The notes under the pieces were generated by a model. That model was given only the letters and a program-made list of their open reading frames with translations. It had not been told where the DNA came from and ran no database searches. This document shows, piece after piece, positions 62,413 to 64,000 of a stretch of DNA of 64,000 nt (the first letter of the stretch is position 1; the number at the start of each line of letters is the position of its first letter). Made by a program: the position numbers and the translations under genes. Source of the stretch: UBA8389 sp942493385 (GTDB lineage Bacteria; Bacteroidota; Bacteroidia; Bacteroidales; UBA1402); contig OW818699.1 in the NCBI GenBank assembly GCA_942493385.1, positions 434,001 to 498,000 on the forward strand, in the 5' to 3' direction.

Positions 62413-62420
62413 TATCTTTG
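62413..62420 (+). promoter_or_regulatory. ahcY promoter (-7 element)
   Basis: TATCTTTG followed by TA, 53 bp before the ahcY start. The AT-rich leader has no SAM- or SAH-riboswitch-like structure. Confidence 0.55.
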
Positions 62421-62473
62421 TATCGAAAATCCTAATAATATCAATTCTAATTAAAAATAATTCATTTTCATTC

Positions 62474-63895
62474 ATGGAAACAAACTCTTTGTTCACTGCA
62501 GAAACTTACCGTGTTGCCGATATCAATTTAGCCGATTTCGGTCGCAAGGAAATTGAACTGGCTGAATTCGAAATGCCCGGCTTGATGGCTCTTCGTGCCA
62601 AATATGGTCAGACTAAACCGCTAAAAGATGCCCGCATCATGGGCTCATTGCACATGACCATTCAGACTGCCGTGTTGATTGAAACATTGGTTGAATTGGG
62701 TGCTGACGTACGCTGGGTTAGTTGCAACATTTACTCTACTCAAGATCATGCCGCCGCCGCAGTTGCCGCCGCAGGTGTTCCCGTATTTGCTTGGAAGGGT
62801 GAAAGCCTTGAGGAGTATTGGTGGTGTACACTTCAGGCACTGAATTTTCCGAATGGTCAAGGCCCAACGTTGATCGTTGACGATGGAGGCGATGCCACGC
62901 TCATGTGCCACCTTGGTTTCAAGGCTGAAAAGGACCCTTCCGTATTGGATGTTTTTGCAGGAACGGAAGATGAAAAATTGCTTCAGGACATCCTCAAAAA
63001 CCTACTTAAAGAAGACAAATCATTCTGGACCAATCGTGTTCCTGCCATTCAGGGCGTTTCGGAAGAAACCACCACTGGTGTTCACCGCTTGTACCAGATG
63101 ATGGAAGCCAAGGAACTGCTGTTCCCTGCTTTCAACGTAAACGACTCTGTGACCAAATCAAAGTTCGACAATCTGTATGGTTGCCGCGAATCACTTGCCG
63201 ATGGCATCAAACGCGCCACGGACATCATGTTGGCAGGTAAGGTCGTGGTTGTTTGCGGCTACGGTGACGTTGGTAAAGGTTGCGCTCATTCCATGCGCAG
63301 CTACGGCTCACGTGTCATTGTGACCGAAATCGACCCAATCTGTGCGCTGCAAGCAGCTATGGAAGGATTTGAAGTGAAACCCGTTGAGGAAACATTGGCG
63401 GAAGGAAACATTTATGTGACCACCACCGGTAATAAAGACATCATCCGCATCGACCACATGAACAAGATGCTGGACAATGCCATCATTTGCAACATCGGTC
63501 ACTTCGACAATGAAATTCAAGTTGAAAAACTGAAAACCTATCCTGGCATCAAGGCTCGCAACATCAAACCTCAGGTAGACCAATATTTCTTCCCCGAAGG
63601 CCATTCCATCATCCTGTTGGCCGATGGCCGCTTGGTAAACCTTGGTTGCGCAACCGGTCATCCTTCCTTCGTGATGAGCAACTCTTTCACCAACCAAACC
63701 CTAGCTCAAATTGAACTTTGGACCAAGAAGTACGAAGTGAATGTTTACCGTTTGCCCAAATACTTGGATGAAGAAGTAGCTCGCTTGCACTTGGAACGAA
63801 TTGGTGTAAAACTGACCACATTGACCCCTGATCAAGCTGAATACATCGGTGTGAACGTGAACGGTCCATACAAAGCTGAACATTACAGATACTAA
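62474..63895 (+). CDS. ahcY: Adenosylhomocysteinase
   Basis: 473 residues. Splits S-adenosylhomocysteine, the product of methyl transfer, into adenosine and homocysteine with bound NAD. MTIQTAVLIETL and NIYSTQDHAAAA near the N-terminus, NVNDSVTKSKFDNLYGCRESL (catalytic Lys/Asp/Asn region), NAD-binding GYGDVGKGCAHSM, and the C-terminal PYKAEHYRY ending expected for the family. Together with metK and metF it covers much of the methyl cycle. Confidence 0.98.
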   Translation: METNSLFTAETYRVADINLADFGRKEIELAEFEMPGLMALRAKYGQTKPLKDARIMGSLHMTIQTAVLIETLVELGADVRWVSCNIYSTQDHAAAAVAAAGVPVFAWKGESLEEYWWCTLQALNFPNGQGPTLIVDDGGDATLMCHLGFKAEKDPSVLDVFAGTEDEKLLQDILKNLLKEDKSFWTNRVPAIQGVSEETTTGVHRLYQMMEAKELLFPAFNVNDSVTKSKFDNLYGCRESLADGIKRATDIMLAGKVVVVCGYGDVGKGCAHSMRSYGSRVIVTEIDPICALQAAMEGFEVKPVEETLAEGNIYVTTTGNKDIIRIDHMNKMLDNAIICNIGHFDNEIQVEKLKTYPGIKARNIKPQVDQYFFPEGHSIILLADGRLVNLGCATGHPSFVMSNSFTNQTLAQIELWTKKYEVNVYRLPKYLDEEVARLHLERIGVKLTTLTPDQAEYIGVNVNGPYKAEHYRY

Positions 63896-63899
63896 TCGT

Positions 63900-64000
63900 A
63901 TGAAGACGGTAATTCTTTGCGGCGGTTACGGAACCCGCATTCGCGAGGTGGCTGAAAACTTACCTAAACCCATGATCCCGGTCGGCGATTATCCGATTCT
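63900..64000 (+). CDS. Sugar nucleotidyltransferase, N-terminal fragment (cut by window edge)
   Basis: 33 codons are visible. They begin MKTVILCGGYGTRI and continue to KPMIPVGDYPI, the nucleotide-binding loop and PKPM motif of the nucleotidyltransferase family. The wording is closest to glucose-1-phosphate cytidylyltransferase (RfbF) or related NDP-sugar synthases. It starts 4 bp after the ahcY stop and may open a surface-polysaccharide cluster to the right of the window. Confidence 0.85.
   Translation, partial: MKTVILCGGYGTRIREVAENLPKPMIPVGDYPI

Noticed and set aside
62421..62473. Possible SAM or SAH riboswitch before ahcY
   Set aside because: Only about 50 bases of AT-rich leader without paired elements or the conserved cores of these riboswitches.
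1..64000. CRISPR arrays, IS elements, prophage genes, tRNA or rRNA genes
   Set aside because: No direct-repeat arrays, transposase or integrase-like proteins, or cloverleaf-like sequences were seen in the short gaps; the gene order is core-genome-like throughout.

Overview
The window is a gene-dense, plasmid- and phage-free stretch of a Bacteroidota chromosome, most likely Bacteroidales or a close relative. The signs are: -7 promoter elements of the TAnnTTTG type with almost no Shine-Dalgarno sequences; a type IX secretion C-terminal sorting domain (50046-52853); the clade-typical orders parE-coaD-ctp and rimP-nusA-infB-cvpA-suf; several Bacteroidota-typical families (GT117/DUF2723, DUF3109, YitT); and signal peptides that are cleaved in front of glutamine. 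I see no rRNA, tRNA, IS element, prophage or CRISPR array. No gene-free stretch exceeds 300 bp; the longest are 1574-1804 (metK leader), 45113-45331 and 30742-30957.

Layout. 1-6138: the end of an unknown gene, metK behind a SAM-II-type riboswitch, and leuS-yitT-outer-membrane protein. 6242-8292: nadB-mscL. 8349-16763: an M16 peptidase, a GT117 membrane glycosyltransferase with a polysaccharide deacetylase, then dprA and a thioesterase. 16831-19201: divergent trhP-like U32 and dusB, both for tRNA uridine modification. 19211-24087: parE-coaD-ctp-metF operon. 24158-29877: GNAT protein, rpsO, typA, DUF3109, gpmI. 30070-42504: OmpA lipoprotein, then rimP-nusA-infB, then cvpA-sufB-pnuC-small membrane protein-sufCDSE. 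42512-45112: rnhB, an M28 glutaminyl-cyclase-like lipoprotein and an LD-carboxypeptidase. 45332-49913: XRE/cupin regulator with an acyl-CoA synthetase, then rnr. 50046-62336: a secreted PHP-type metallohydrolase, then a sugar-acid locus. 62474-64000: ahcY and the start of a sugar nucleotidyltransferase.

How the genes work together. metK, metF and ahcY are three steps of the methyl cycle, and metK appears to be controlled by SAM itself. The sugar-acid locus holds an SDR of the mannonate oxidoreductase type, uxuA, a KDG-kinase-like PfkB protein and a LarA homologue. The LarA homologue keeps the nickel-cofactor lysine and histidines, and by context could be a D-gluconate/D-mannonate 2-epimerase. 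Together they would funnel glucuronate and possibly gluconate to KDPG. pdxB sits directly in front of gnd, which is notable because the PdxB substrate 4-phosphoerythronate inhibits Gnd. All five conventional signal-peptidase-I substrates I can identify have Gln at the predicted +1 position, and a glutaminyl-cyclase-like lipoprotein is encoded nearby, matching the Bacteroidota Q-rule.

I did not find a clearly unprecedented system. The best leads are the metK riboswitch with a visible competing pairing, the LarA-UxuA-KdgK route, pdxB-gnd as possible metabolite repair, the membrane genes inserted into the suf operon, and the Q-rule coherence.
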